Positions 1 through 7,118 are shown, numbered from the stretch's first letter. The stretch: DNA of 21,455 nt from Nitrospinae bacterium RIFCSPLOWO2_12_39_16 (GCA_001805005.1 MHDO01000060.1:1-21455); one strand, 5' to 3'. Translations and numbers: made by a program. The notes: generated by a model from the sequence alone, not told the origin.

Positions 1-430
1 GTGTATTTAATCCATCAATAGAGGATACACCTGTCTGGATAAAATCAGTGGGCTTATCCCTTGATACAGGGTTTATAGGTAATCCGCTTATATCCATTCT
101 TTTTTCCGGGATGAAATTTGGAATCCCATCCCTCGGCTCACCGAGGCCGCTGAAAATTCTCCCCATCATATCCTCTGAAACACCAAACTTCGCTGCCTCA
201 CCTTTAAGCCTTACCTTTGTCTTTGATGTATCTATACCAGATGTCCCTTCCAGAACCTGAATCACCGCATAGTCTTCAGTAATCTTTAGAACCTGTCCCC
301 TATTCTCCTCCCCCGAACTAAGCATGACATCCACCATCTCCCCCATAGACACCTTTCTAACCTTTTCAAGAAATATAAGGGGACCCGATATATATCTTAT
401 TGACTGAAACTCTCTTGTTATTAAATCCAT
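1..430 (-). CDS. atpB: V/A-type ATP synthase subunit B, N-terminal part (cut by window edge)
   Basis: Non-catalytic regulatory subunit of the V1/A1 head of a proton- or sodium-translocating ATPase. The 143 visible residues begin MDLITREFQSIRYISGPLIF, match the N-terminal beta-barrel of the B subunit and run into the start of the nucleotide-binding fold (GLGEPRDG, then the PINPVSRDKP and QTGVSSIDGLNT segments typical of B). The ATG overlaps the last 10 bases of the subunit A gene, so the two are probably translationally coupled. The 3' end lies outside the window. Family identity is clear from the A-B order and motifs; whether the pump moves H+ or Na+ cannot be judged here. Confidence 0.93.
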   Translation of the reverse strand, partial: MDLITREFQSIRYISGPLIFLEKVRKVSMGEMVDVMLSSGEENRGQVLKITEDYAVIQVLEGTSGIDTSKTKVRLKGEAAKFGVSEDMMGRIFSGLGEPRDGIPNFIPEKRMDISGLPINPVSRDKPTDFIQTGVSSIDGLNT

Positions 431-2181
431 ATATTTTCAATCTCATTTGTTAAAGCCTTTGCCAATTCCATCATATCCTCATTCCTGCAGTCAACCATCC
501 TTAAAAGCTTTGTCCTGCAAGCATTATCAAGTATCTTATCAATATCAACCCCTCTTTTCAGTGCATTTAGTGCCTCATCATAATAAATGAATATGACATT
601 CAGCATCCAATATTGCTTCTCAATCGTGCAGAATGCATCCACATCATGAAACACACTCTGCCTTAAAAATCCCTCTATTATTATATTTTCTATATCAATG
701 GTAATCCTGTCAGAATCCTGAATTGCATCAAGCCCCACCAGTTGCACCACCTCGTTTAGCTCCTCTGCCTTCTGAAGAAGCCCGAGGAGTCTTTCTCTAA
801 GTGCATTTACATCCCCGACTATATTCTTTGAATACCATTCCTTAAGTCCTGTCATGTAAAGGCTGAAACTCTTAACCCAGCTTACAGCAGGAAAGTGGCG
901 CCTGTAGGCAAGGTCTGTATCAAGAGACCACAAGGCTCCGGCAATCCTCAGAGAAGATTGTGTCACAGGCTCAGAAAAATCACCTCCGGGCGGCGATATG
1001 GCGCTAACAATTGTGACAGAGCCGACCCTCTCATTAGATTCGCCATGCTCACTACAAACCCTGCCGAGACACACAACCTTGCCTGCCCTCTCGTAAAAAT
1101 TTCCGAGCCTCGTTGCAAGATAGGGAGGATAACCCTCCTCTCCCGGCATCTCCTCCATACCCGAAGATATCTCCCTCAATGCCTCTGCCCATCTTGATGT
1201 GGAATCAACCATAAGGGCAACATGATAGCCCATGTCCCTGAAATATTCAGCCATTGTTACGCCTGTGAATATGGATGCCTCCCTCGCAGCTACAGGCATA
1301 TTGGATGTATTTATGACAAGAATAGTCCTGTTCATTAGGGAGTCGCCTGTTACCGGGTCTGTGAGCTTTGGGAAGTCTGTCAAGACCTCTGTCATCTCGT
1401 TCCCCCTTTCACCGCATCCCACATAGACAATAATATCAGCCCTTGAGAACTTTGCTAATGTCTGCTCTATTACAGTCTTTCCTGTCCCGAATCCACCGGG
1501 GACAACTGCTGTCCCGCCTACTGCAATTGGAAACAAAAAATCAAATACCCTCTGTCCTGTTATAAAAGGGGTATCAAGCATGAGTTTCTTTTTGTATGGA
1601 CGGGGGTTTCTCACTCCCCATTCCTTTAGCATCTTTATTTTATTACCGCTGATTACAGCCACATCGTCTTCAACTGTAAATTCACCATCCTTTATATCCT
1701 CTACAATTCCCGAAACACCGTTAGGGACTGTAATCTTATGAACTATCTTAGGAGTCTCTCCAACAACACCTATTATATCCCCTTCTTCAAGCCTGTCCCC
1801 CTTCTTTACGACAGGGGTAAATCTCCATTTTCTTTTTCTATCAAGAGATTTAATGTGAACACCCTTTTTTATAAAATCACCTGCCTCATTCCTGATGCTT
1901 TCAAGAGGCCTCTGTATGCCGTCATAAATGCTGGACAAAAGCCCGGGACCAAGCTCAACTGTCAGTGGCTTTCCATAGGTTAAAACCTTCTCTCCAAGAT
2001 ATAATCCCCTTGTATCCTCATAGACCTGAATTGTTGCCCTGTCATTGTCTATCCTGATTATCTCGCCGACAAGACCCTTTTCCCCTATCAGGGCAGATGC
2101 ATACATCTTTGCCCCGCCTATCCCATTTGCCACAACCATGGGACCTGATATTTCACAAATCTTTCCCTCTATTTTTTCCAT
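421..2181 (-). CDS. atpA: V/A-type ATP synthase catalytic subunit A
   Basis: Catalytic subunit of a V/A-type rotary ATPase; 586 aa is the usual length. Visible features in order: N-terminal beta-barrel (about residues 1-70), the A-specific non-homologous insert (about 110-190), Walker A GGFGTGKT at 229-236, VGCGERGNEMTEVL at 254-267 with the catalytic Glu region, Walker B-like ALMVDSTSRWAEALREIS near 322-339, and SPPGGDFSEPVT near 397-407. No strong Shine-Dalgarno precedes the ATG, and a candidate promoter sits so close that the message may be nearly leaderless. Subunit B follows with a 10-base overlap. Subunits E, C and F, which often precede A, are not upstream; the next genes that way are an unrelated small pair. 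Confidence 0.97.
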   Translation of the reverse strand: MEKIEGKICEISGPMVVANGIGGAKMYASALIGEKGLVGEIIRIDNDRATIQVYEDTRGLYLGEKVLTYGKPLTVELGPGLLSSIYDGIQRPLESIRNEAGDFIKKGVHIKSLDRKRKWRFTPVVKKGDRLEEGDIIGVVGETPKIVHKITVPNGVSGIVEDIKDGEFTVEDDVAVISGNKIKMLKEWGVRNPRPYKKKLMLDTPFITGQRVFDFLFPIAVGGTAVVPGGFGTGKTVIEQTLAKFSRADIIVYVGCGERGNEMTEVLTDFPKLTDPVTGDSLMNRTILVINTSNMPVAAREASIFTGVTMAEYFRDMGYHVALMVDSTSRWAEALREISSGMEEMPGEEGYPPYLATRLGNFYERAGKVVCLGRVCSEHGESNERVGSVTIVSAISPPGGDFSEPVTQSSLRIAGALWSLDTDLAYRRHFPAVSWVKSFSLYMTGLKEWYSKNIVGDVNALRERLLGLLQKAEELNEVVQLVGLDAIQDSDRITIDIENIIIEGFLRQSVFHDVDAFCTIEKQYWMLNVIFIYYDEALNALKRGVDIDKILDNACRTKLLRMVDCRNEDMMELAKALTNEIENIWI

Positions 2182-2188
2182 GCACTAA

Positions 2189-2218
2189 ATAATACAATTA
2201 ATGTTATTAGAAATACAA
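2189..2218 (-). promoter_or_regulatory. candidate promoter for atpA
   Basis: On the minus strand TTGTAT (2213-2218) is separated by 18 bases from TATTAT (2189-2194). The -10 ends only 7 bases before the atpA ATG, so transcription would start at or next to the start codon, giving a leaderless or nearly leaderless mRNA. This fits the absence of a Shine-Dalgarno, but the match is modest in AT-rich DNA. Confidence 0.3.
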
Positions 2219-2360
2219 GCTAAAACAGGGCATTTTGTTGACAACAATTACCTGCTTTTTAGGCTCATCACGGATTATGGTAAAGAGAGAAGGAAGGGAA
2301 AGAGGGGTGGTTTAAATAATAGAGATTTTTAACAAAAAGATTTTAAACTCCATTCCCCTT

Positions 2361-2570
2361 TTAAGGAATTGCTACTTCCTTTTCTTTTACGAGACTGGAA
2401 AGAGAATTGAGAATGAAATCTTTGGCATCGAGTATTTCAAGAAGAACTGGTTCTCCGTCTTTAGAAAAATGAATAATCATCTGCCCTTCTTCTTCAGCGT
2501 AATCTATTTTTTTATCTGAAAGTTCAATAAGGAGAGCATCTACATCTTTACTATATTTAATCTTTCTCAT
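2361..2570 (-). CDS. DUF2283 family small protein
   Basis: A 69-aa protein beginning MRKIKYSKDVDALLIELSDK, with the DUF2283 pattern: a short beta strand, 'D-ALLIELSDKKIDYAEE', then 'IIHFSKDGEPVLLEILDA'. I chose the ATG at 2570 because a good Shine-Dalgarno (GGAGGT) lies just upstream; a longer reading reaching 2675 is only the neighbouring gene read in another frame. It starts inside the last 14 bases of the upstream DUF4258 gene, so the pair is probably translated together. DUF2283 has no established biochemical role. The pairing with DUF4258 resembles a toxin-antitoxin arrangement, which is inference. Confidence 0.82.
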   Translation of the reverse strand: MRKIKYSKDVDALLIELSDKKIDYAEEEGQMIIHFSKDGEPVLLEILDAKDFILNSLSSLVKEKEVAIP

Positions 2571-2814
2571 ATCGAGACCTCCTTCCCGGATAAACAGTAA
2601 CAACATAAAGCTTTTCTGGTAATGTTTCGTAAACAACTCTAAGAACCCGAGTCTCATCAAAACCTTTTTGAGCAACCAACCTATTTTGATAACCTTTTTC
2701 TATTTTATCAGGTGTCCTGACAGCATTTTCAACAATTTCTTTTGAGAGATTTATGCCGTGAGACTTCAATATCTCAATTTTCAGCAGTGAATGTAAGCTG
2801 AATTCTATTAGCAT
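2557..2814 (-). CDS. DUF4258 family small protein (possible RelE-like fold)
   Basis: An 85-aa protein beginning MLIEFSLHSLLKIEILKSHG. The layout fits DUF4258: an N-terminal 'H..KIEILK..GI' helix, 'VENAVRTPDKIEKGYQNRLVAQK' and a C-terminal strand pair 'LRVVYETLPEKLYVVTVYPGRR'. A TTG at 2850 would add 12 residues, but no ribosome binding site supports it; the ATG at 2814 has a weak purine run (GGGAAGAGAG) upstream. The last 14 bases overlap the DUF2283 gene. Members are often small partners of DUF2283 or HTH genes and the length and strand order resemble RelE/HigB toxins. No activity is proven, so a toxin role is a hypothesis. Confidence 0.75.
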   Translation of the reverse strand: MLIEFSLHSLLKIEILKSHGINLSKEIVENAVRTPDKIEKGYQNRLVAQKGFDETRVLRVVYETLPEKLYVVTVYPGRRSRYEKD

Positions 2815-2932
2815 AAATTCTCTCTTCCCATTAGCAAACCTCTTATTCAATCATATCAGGTCAGCTAAACCGATAATGCCCTGATGACTGACGAGTTCAT
2901 GTCCATCTGGTTGTTATCAGTAGGTTTATATT

Positions 2933-3595
2933 TCATGCAAAGAACAATAGATTTCTCACAACTCCAATAAAGTCCGCCAAGACCTTAGGTCCTTTAAGTA
3001 TGTACATCGTATATTTCTGACTCAAGAGATCATCTTTAACGAGTTCAAATACTTCTCGACAATTCTGGTAATTTTCGGGAGCAATCTGATCCAATACTTT
3101 TGCGATGGATTCAAAAAGTTTTTGTACAGCGGCAAAATTCTCTTCAACCGTACCGCGGTGTAATGGTACTAATCTGTAATTATAAATATTGCCTTCAAAA
3201 ACTTGAAAAAATAATACTGAGGGGTAGACGAGCAAAGCTTCGTCGTCAAATACTTCATTAAGCAGATGGGAGTAACTTTTTGTCTTGCTTGATCTTGATG
3301 AACTGAACGCTGTCATGAATTCCAATGTATTGTTTCCCTCCCATCTCGAATCGACTTTGTCAGACAAAGCAAAGACCATCAACTTATCGCCTGAGATTCT
3401 ATCAAGTGCTTCCCAGTAATCCTTGTCCCGTAATAGTTTTCGATATTGCGGTGTAGTCTCATCATAAATAATGAACCCGAATGTCAGGATATTATGCTGT
3501 TTTTGGAGATCATCACATATCGTAGTTAAAGACGATACAAACTCTTCCCCGTTAAGACTACGAATATGAGACCTAATTCCCTCCATCTCCGCCAT
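2933..3595 (-). CDS. hypothetical protein, 220 aa, function unknown
   Basis: I do not recognise this soluble protein. It has no signal peptide, membrane segment or cysteine-rich motif. About residues 35-80 form an alternating beta/alpha stretch, 'ILTFGFIIYDETTPQYRKLL' followed by 'DYWEALDRISGDKLMVFALSD', that reads like a thioredoxin- or Rossmann-like core. Residues 120-145 are strand-rich (ALLVYPSVLFFQVFEGNIYN), and the C-terminal third is helical. The start is uncertain: ATG at 3595 has a weak purine run (AAGGGA) upstream and a second Met is at residue 4. It stands alone, between the DUF4258/DUF2283 pair and a gap with two strong hairpins, which gives it an accessory-gene look. Confidence 0.7.
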   Translation of the reverse strand: MAEMEGIRSHIRSLNGEEFVSSLTTICDDLQKQHNILTFGFIIYDETTPQYRKLLRDKDYWEALDRISGDKLMVFALSDKVDSRWEGNNTLEFMTAFSSSRSSKTKSYSHLLNEVFDDEALLVYPSVLFFQVFEGNIYNYRLVPLHRGTVEENFAAVQKLFESIAKVLDQIAPENYQNCREVFELVKDDLLSQKYTMYILKGPKVLADFIGVVRNLLFFA

Positions 3596-3624
3596 ATTAT
3601 TTTTCCCTTATATTATTTACTGAT

Positions 3625-3651
3625 AACGACCCCAGCTCAGCTGGGGCCGTT
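3625..3651. repeat. hairpin 1 of a tandem pair
   Basis: CCCCAGC (3630-3636), loop TCA, GCTGGGG (3640-3646), extended across one A/C mismatch by AACG and CGTT. It is GC-rich in an AT-rich gap and has no T-tract on either side, so it is not a standard intrinsic terminator. Its right edge shares bases with hairpin 2. Confidence 0.7.
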
Positions 3652-3677
3652 CCTGAGAAGCGCAGCGTCTCAGGAAC
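3649..3677. repeat. hairpin 2 of a tandem pair
   Basis: A perfect 10-base stem, GTTCCTGAGA (3649-3658) and TCTCAGGAAC (3668-3677), around a 9-base loop AGCGCAGCG. It lies between divergent genes, upstream of both. The form resembles REP-type dispersed palindromes. The first three bases are also used by the outer stem of hairpin 1, so the extended forms compete. Confidence 0.75.
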
Positions 3678-3759
3678 ATTTACTTTTATCTTTATTCTAC
3701 ATTTAGTAAGAATCATAAAGAGAACATTGTATATTGTCAACGATTTTTCTATAAAAACC

Positions 3760-3788
3760 TTCAAAATGGGCTAAGCATTCGGTATAAT
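3760..3788 (+). promoter_or_regulatory. candidate promoter for the 3839 gene
   Basis: A perfect TATAAT (3783-3788) lies 17 bases after TTCAAA (3760-3765), a weak -35. It would give a leader of about 45 bases before the ATG at 3839. Confidence 0.4.
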
Positions 3789-3838
3789 ATGGCAAATATT
3801 TATTATTATATAGAATCAATGCAATTTAGGAGCTTGTT

Positions 3839-4294
3839 ATGTTTTCAACTGTCCGTTATTTCGTAAAGACCAGCGTAATATTTCTAATTGTAGGAATCCT
3901 TACAGGATTTTATATGCTCATTGCACAGAATATCTTAAAGACAGGATTCACCCAGGACATAATATCCGCACATACGCACATCATCCTTGTCGGCTCAATA
4001 ATAATGATGATTATGGGAGTAGCACTGTGGTTCTTTCCCCGTGCAGAAAAGACAGATAAGAGGTATAATCCAAATATAATCTGGACATCCTACTGGATGA
4101 TGACAATTGCAACATCATTAAGATATATATTTCAGATTGCTGCATCCTTCACTGAATTTGAATCATCGGGCTTAATGATAACATTTGCATCATTTTTTCA
4201 GGCATTGGGAGTAATCTTATTCTTCTATTCTATGTGGGGGAGGATAAGGCCCATTGGAAGCCATATAAGAGAGGCAAAGGGAGAAGAATTTTGA
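3839..4294 (+). CDS. short heme-copper oxidase subunit I-like membrane protein
   Basis: A 151-aa integral membrane protein with about four transmembrane segments (roughly 11-32, 43-66, 82-100, 110-132). The second contains 'SAHTHIILVGSIIMMIMGVA' (H45, H47), like the heme-binding helix of cbb3 oxidase CcoN or nitric oxide reductase NorB, but the protein is less than a third of their length. Such short single-module relatives are often annotated 'cytochrome c oxidase subunit I-like'. Shine-Dalgarno AGGAG is 6 bases before the ATG. It heads a plus-strand run with a DUF59 protein and an NnrS-like protein, suggesting a role in heme- or NO/O2-linked chemistry at the membrane; this is inferred from context. 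It is too small to be a full oxidase. Confidence 0.75.
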   Translation: MFSTVRYFVKTSVIFLIVGILTGFYMLIAQNILKTGFTQDIISAHTHIILVGSIIMMIMGVALWFFPRAEKTDKRYNPNIIWTSYWMMTIATSLRYIFQIAASFTEFESSGLMITFASFFQALGVILFFYSMWGRIRPIGSHIREAKGEEF

Positions 4295-4300
4295 ATAAAC

Positions 4301-4385
4301 ATAAACCTGCCTCAAAGACTCGAAGACTCAAAGAAAAATTTATTCTTTATTCCTTTGCGCCTTTGTGTCTTGGTGGCTATATAAT
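4301..4385. repeat. intergenic imperfect inverted repeat (GACACAAAGG class)
   Basis: Left arm CTCAAAGACTCGAAGACTCA faces right-arm sequence that reads, on the other strand, GCCACCAAGACACAAAGGCG. The arms lie around a short AT centre. It fills the gap between the short oxidase-like gene and the DUF59 gene. Confidence 0.7.
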
Positions 4386-4413
4386 TTCCTATATTAGATA
4401 AAAAGGAGTAAAT

Positions 4414-4713
4414 ATGATTAAAAGAGAGCAGATTCTTGAGACATTAAAAAATGTTATTGACCCTGAGATAGGAATAAACATAGCAGATTTAGGATTGGTT
4501 TATACCGCTGAGGAGAAGAATGGACAGATTGATGTAAAGATGACAATGACTACAGCCGCATGTCCGATGGGCAGTATGCTTAAAGACCAGGCAAAGAATG
4601 CAATAAAGAAGCAGTTCCCTGATAAGACAGTAAATGTTGAGTTGGTCTGGACTCCGCCGTGGAATCCTGACATGATGTCAGATGACGCAAAGAAAAAACT
4701 GGGAAGGCTTTAA
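4414..4713 (+). CDS. DUF59/MIP18-family metal-sulfur cluster assembly factor
   Basis: A 99-aa cytosolic protein of the MIP18/DUF59 family (related to SufT and PaaD), which helps mature Fe-S proteins. Visible hallmarks: 'VIDPEIGINIADLGLVYTAE' at about 15-34, the conserved 'TTAACPMGSML' (reactive Cys about 51), and the C-terminal 'LVWTPPWNPDMMSDDAK' characteristic of the bacterial group. Shine-Dalgarno AAGGAG precedes the ATG by 6 bases. There is no suf or isc operon in the window; neighbours are membrane proteins of the heme-copper and NnrS type, so its client may be a redox enzyme encoded elsewhere. Identity is secure, the client is unknown. Confidence 0.93.
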   Translation: MIKREQILETLKNVIDPEIGINIADLGLVYTAEEKNGQIDVKMTMTTAACPMGSMLKDQAKNAIKKQFPDKTVNVELVWTPPWNPDMMSDDAKKKLGRL

Positions 4714-4724
4714 AATGAACTTAA

Positions 4725-4871
4725 TTAGCCACGGACTTACACAGACTTAAAAGCAAGAAGATAAGAAGTTATGAAACTGAGAAGATAGGATAGTGCAATT
4801 TATTTCTCATCTTCTTAACCTCTTAATTTCTCACCTTCTGTTAATTTAGTCAGTGAAAGTCTGTGGCTAAA
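4725..4871. repeat. nested intergenic inverted repeat (TTAGCCACGGAC class)
   Basis: Outer arms: TTAGCCACGGACTTACACAG at 4725-4744 and, on the opposite strand from 4871, TTAGCCACAGACTTTCACTG. Inside is a second imperfect pair (AAGCAAGAAGATAAGAAG-type against TTCTCATCTTCTTAACCTC). It looks like one repeat inserted in another. The right arm ends within the longest reading of the next gene. Confidence 0.75.
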
Positions 4872-4877
4872 TATTTT

Positions 4878-5960
4878 ATGATTTCTATGTATAAAATAAG
4901 ATTTCCTCTCATGGCTCTGGGGATGCTCTCCCTGATAATAGGGCTATGGACAGGGCTTTCCCGTTTTGGATGGGACTTACCTGAATTACGAACAGGTCTC
5001 CTTGAGTTTCATGGTCCCCTAATGATATGTGGATTTTTGGGGACTGTAATAGCCCTTGAGAGGGCAGTTGCACTTGATAAAGGCTGGGCATACATCGGAC
5101 CATCCCTCTCAGCCATTGGAAGCATTGCAACAATCATTGCCCCTTACAGTATTGCAGGCCGTCTATTGATGACTACAGCAAGCCTTCTATTCGTGTTTGT
5201 ATTTATCGCCATTCTCCGCCGCCAGTTTGCAGCATTTACAATAACTATGGGATTTGGTGCACTTGTCTGGTTCATTGGCAATATATTCTGGCTTATAGAC
5301 TACCCGGTATATCTAATTGTCCCATGGTGGGCAGGATTTCTCATTCTCACAATAGCAGGAGAAAGGCTTGATTTAAGCAGACTCCTCGCACCAAAAAAAT
5401 CAGCATATAATATCTTTGCTGGAGCAAATATCCTTTTCTTTATAGGTGTAATATACGCTACCTACAATACCGCTACAGACATACGGATTTTTGGCTTAGG
5501 TATAATTGTAATCACAATATGGCTCATTTTACATGACATTGTCACAAAGACTATTAAACAGACAGGGTTAACCCGTTTTGTTGCTGTATGTCTTCTTACA
5601 GGCTACTTCTGGCTTGGGATAAGCGGCTTACTTTCATTTTTTGGAGGGGAATTTATTCCCGGCACGCCTATGTATGATGCCATACTCCATTCCCTCTTTC
5701 TCGGCTTTGTCCTTGCAATGATATTCGGCCATGCCCCAATAATCTTTCCGGCTGTTCTACAGGTGCCGATATTATACAGCCCTCTATTCTATATTCATTT
5801 TGCACTCCTCCAGTTATCACTCTTAATAAGAATTATAGGAGACATTGCATCAATCTCTCATGCCTCAATGTGGGGCGCTCTGCTGAATGCAGTATCTTTG
5901 ATACTCTTTATAATTAACACTGCTATTGGCGGTGTTCGCGGCTTAATATCCCAAAAGTAG
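4878..5960 (+). CDS. NnrS-like multi-pass membrane protein
   Basis: About 360 aa with roughly 10-12 transmembrane helices and almost no loops. Conserved-looking histidine segments are 'LEFHGPLMICGFLGTVIALE' (H about 45) and 'AILHSLFLGFVLAMIFGHAP' (about 268-287), the pattern of NnrS-type heme/copper membrane proteins linked to nitric oxide tolerance. The match is to the pattern, not to a close relative I can name. The frame opens with a GTG at 4863, but those first codons lie in the right arm of an inverted repeat, so I prefer ATG 4878; ATG 4887 is also possible and none has a clear ribosome binding site. It follows the DUF59 gene and precedes exbB/exbD. Confidence 0.7.
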   Translation: MISMYKIRFPLMALGMLSLIIGLWTGLSRFGWDLPELRTGLLEFHGPLMICGFLGTVIALERAVALDKGWAYIGPSLSAIGSIATIIAPYSIAGRLLMTTASLLFVFVFIAILRRQFAAFTITMGFGALVWFIGNIFWLIDYPVYLIVPWWAGFLILTIAGERLDLSRLLAPKKSAYNIFAGANILFFIGVIYATYNTATDIRIFGLGIIVITIWLILHDIVTKTIKQTGLTRFVAVCLLTGYFWLGISGLLSFFGGEFIPGTPMYDAILHSLFLGFVLAMIFGHAPIIFPAVLQVPILYSPLFYIHFALLQLSLLIRIIGDIASISHASMWGALLNAVSLILFIINTAIGGVRGLISQK

Positions 5961-6020
5961 ATAAGACACTTCAAGACTACAAAAAGGTAGTTATTCTTTG
6001 TAGAGCCTTTGTGGTATACT
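5960..6020. repeat. degenerate intergenic repeat remnant
   Basis: GACACTTCAAGACTACAAAAAG faces TTCTTTGTAGAGCCTTTGTGG, a poor inverted pair of the same GACACAAAGG vocabulary as the 4301 repeat. It fills the gap in front of exbB. Confidence 0.45.
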
Positions 6021-6027
6021 TTTGCCA

Positions 6028-6663
6028 ATGTTAGATTACCTTTTGAACCTGTGGATAGTTGTGGTATTTATAAAAGGAGGAGTGGTTATGTATCCCATAC
6101 TCCTCTGTTCAATCCTCGCCCTCGCTATCATAATGGAGAGACTCCTTTCATTGAGGAGAAAAAAAATTATACACCCTGAAATCCTTGAGACGGTCAGAAG
6201 ATACTGGCAGACTATGGAAATAGACAAGGCTGTTATAATATGTAAAAGCAATAATATTGCAATGTCGCGAATATTAAAGGCAGGGCTGTTAAGGGCGAAT
6301 TACGGCATTATAGAAATTGAGAGGGCAATTGAAGGTGCAGGAAACCATGAGGCGACCCTTTTAAATGCAAATTTAAGAGGTCTTGGCGTGATTGCCAATC
6401 TTGCACCACTCTTAGGTCTCCTTGGCACTGTAACAGGCATGATAAAGGCATTCGGTGCGATTGCAGAGAGCGGCACAGGAAACCCAAGTATTGTGGCAAG
6501 CGGTATTGCCGAGGCATTAATTACCACAGCGGCAGGTTTAATTGTGGGGATACCAACACTTGCAGTCTATTATTATTTCAGGGGGAAGGTTGACAGGCTT
6601 GTCTTTGAAATGGAAGAGGTATCACTTAAATTTTTAGAAGAACTGACCCAAAAGAAAAAATAA
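6028..6663 (+). CDS. exbB: MotA/TolQ/ExbB family proton channel protein
   Basis: Inner-membrane proton channel subunit that, with ExbD/TolR, uses the proton gradient to energise a TonB- or TolA-like partner. The 211-aa protein has the three-helix layout: helix 1 'GGVVMYPILLCSILALAI' near residues 17-35, a cytoplasmic loop (40-110), and helices 2-3 across 'LAPLLGLLGTVTGMIKAFGA' and 'IAEALITTAAGLIVGIPTLA', the family's conserved pore. Start choice is uncertain: ATG 6028 has no ribosome binding site and follows a repeat, whereas ATG 6088 is preceded by AAAGGAGG. Those purines also encode the conserved 'KGG' of the family, so I keep 6028. ExbD follows immediately. No tonB gene is in the window. 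Confidence 0.9.
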   Translation: MLDYLLNLWIVVVFIKGGVVMYPILLCSILALAIIMERLLSLRRKKIIHPEILETVRRYWQTMEIDKAVIICKSNNIAMSRILKAGLLRANYGIIEIERAIEGAGNHEATLLNANLRGLGVIANLAPLLGLLGTVTGMIKAFGAIAESGTGNPSIVASGIAEALITTAAGLIVGIPTLAVYYYFRGKVDRLVFEMEEVSLKFLEELTQKKK

Positions 6664-6665
6664 TT

Positions 6666-6717
6666 GAACTCTGCATTTATCTGCGAAAATCTGCGTCCTG
6701 AATTTTTATATTTTAAC
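6666..6717. repeat. one-armed repeat remnant before exbD
   Basis: CTGCATTTATCTGCGAAAAT followed by CTGCGTCCTGAATTTTTAT is the 'ATCTGTG/ATCTGCG' arm of the CCACAGA repeat vocabulary without an obvious partner arm. It stays open in the exbD frame from a TTG at 6664, which explains an apparent 18-residue N-terminal extension. Confidence 0.5.
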
Positions 6718-7116
6718 ATGCAATTCAGAAAAAGAGAGGAAGAAGATTACAGTATCCCGCTGACATCGCTTATAGATGTGGTGTTTCTCCTGTTGATATT
6801 CTTCATGGTGTCAACTGTATTCATAGACTTCAGCCGTAAAATTGATATAGAGCTGCCTGAGTCAAAGACCTCTGATTCTTCAACAAATATAAAGAATATT
6901 GAAATAGATATGGATATAAATAATAAGATTTATCTAAACGGAGAGGTAATTACAGAAAAGGAACTTGAATCAAAATTAGCTAAGATTTCCAGTGAAAACG
7001 GGAACAAGACTGTTATTATAAGGGCAGACAAGAGATTAAATTATGGCAGTGTGATTAAGGTTATGGGTATATGCAAGGGTGCAAAACTAATGGATATAGG
7101 GGTTACAGTAAAATAG
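6718..7116 (+). CDS. exbD: ExbD/TolR family biopolymer transport protein
   Basis: A 132-aa partner of ExbB: short cytoplasmic tail, one membrane helix and a periplasmic domain. The helix is 'LIDVVFLLLIFFMVSTVF' with the essential membrane Asp at residue 20 following the conserved 'IPLTSLID'. The periplasmic part ends 'KTVIIRADKRLNYGSVIKVM', also typical. I start at ATG 6718 because the upstream in-frame codons from TTG 6664 lie in repeat sequence and would put an odd stretch before the standard cytoplasmic tail. It lies 54 bases after exbB and is likely co-transcribed. The stop is 2 bases from the stop of the convergent Crp/Fnr-type gene. Confidence 0.93.
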   Translation: MQFRKREEEDYSIPLTSLIDVVFLLLIFFMVSTVFIDFSRKIDIELPESKTSDSSTNIKNIEIDMDINNKIYLNGEVITEKELESKLAKISSENGNKTVIIRADKRLNYGSVIKVMGICKGAKLMDIGVTVK

Positions 7117-7118
7117 TT

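Noticed and set aside
895..1426. Plus-strand ORFs opposite atpA
   Set aside because: They lie entirely within the conserved atpA coding region, have no ribosome binding sites and look like antisense readings. The same holds for ORFs opposite exbB, cobS, the AI-2E gene and the radical SAM gene.
2571..2675. Longer start for the DUF2283 gene (MLKKVLMRLGF...)
   Set aside because: These codons are the DUF4258 gene read in a different frame. The ATG at 2570 has a good Shine-Dalgarno and fits the family length.
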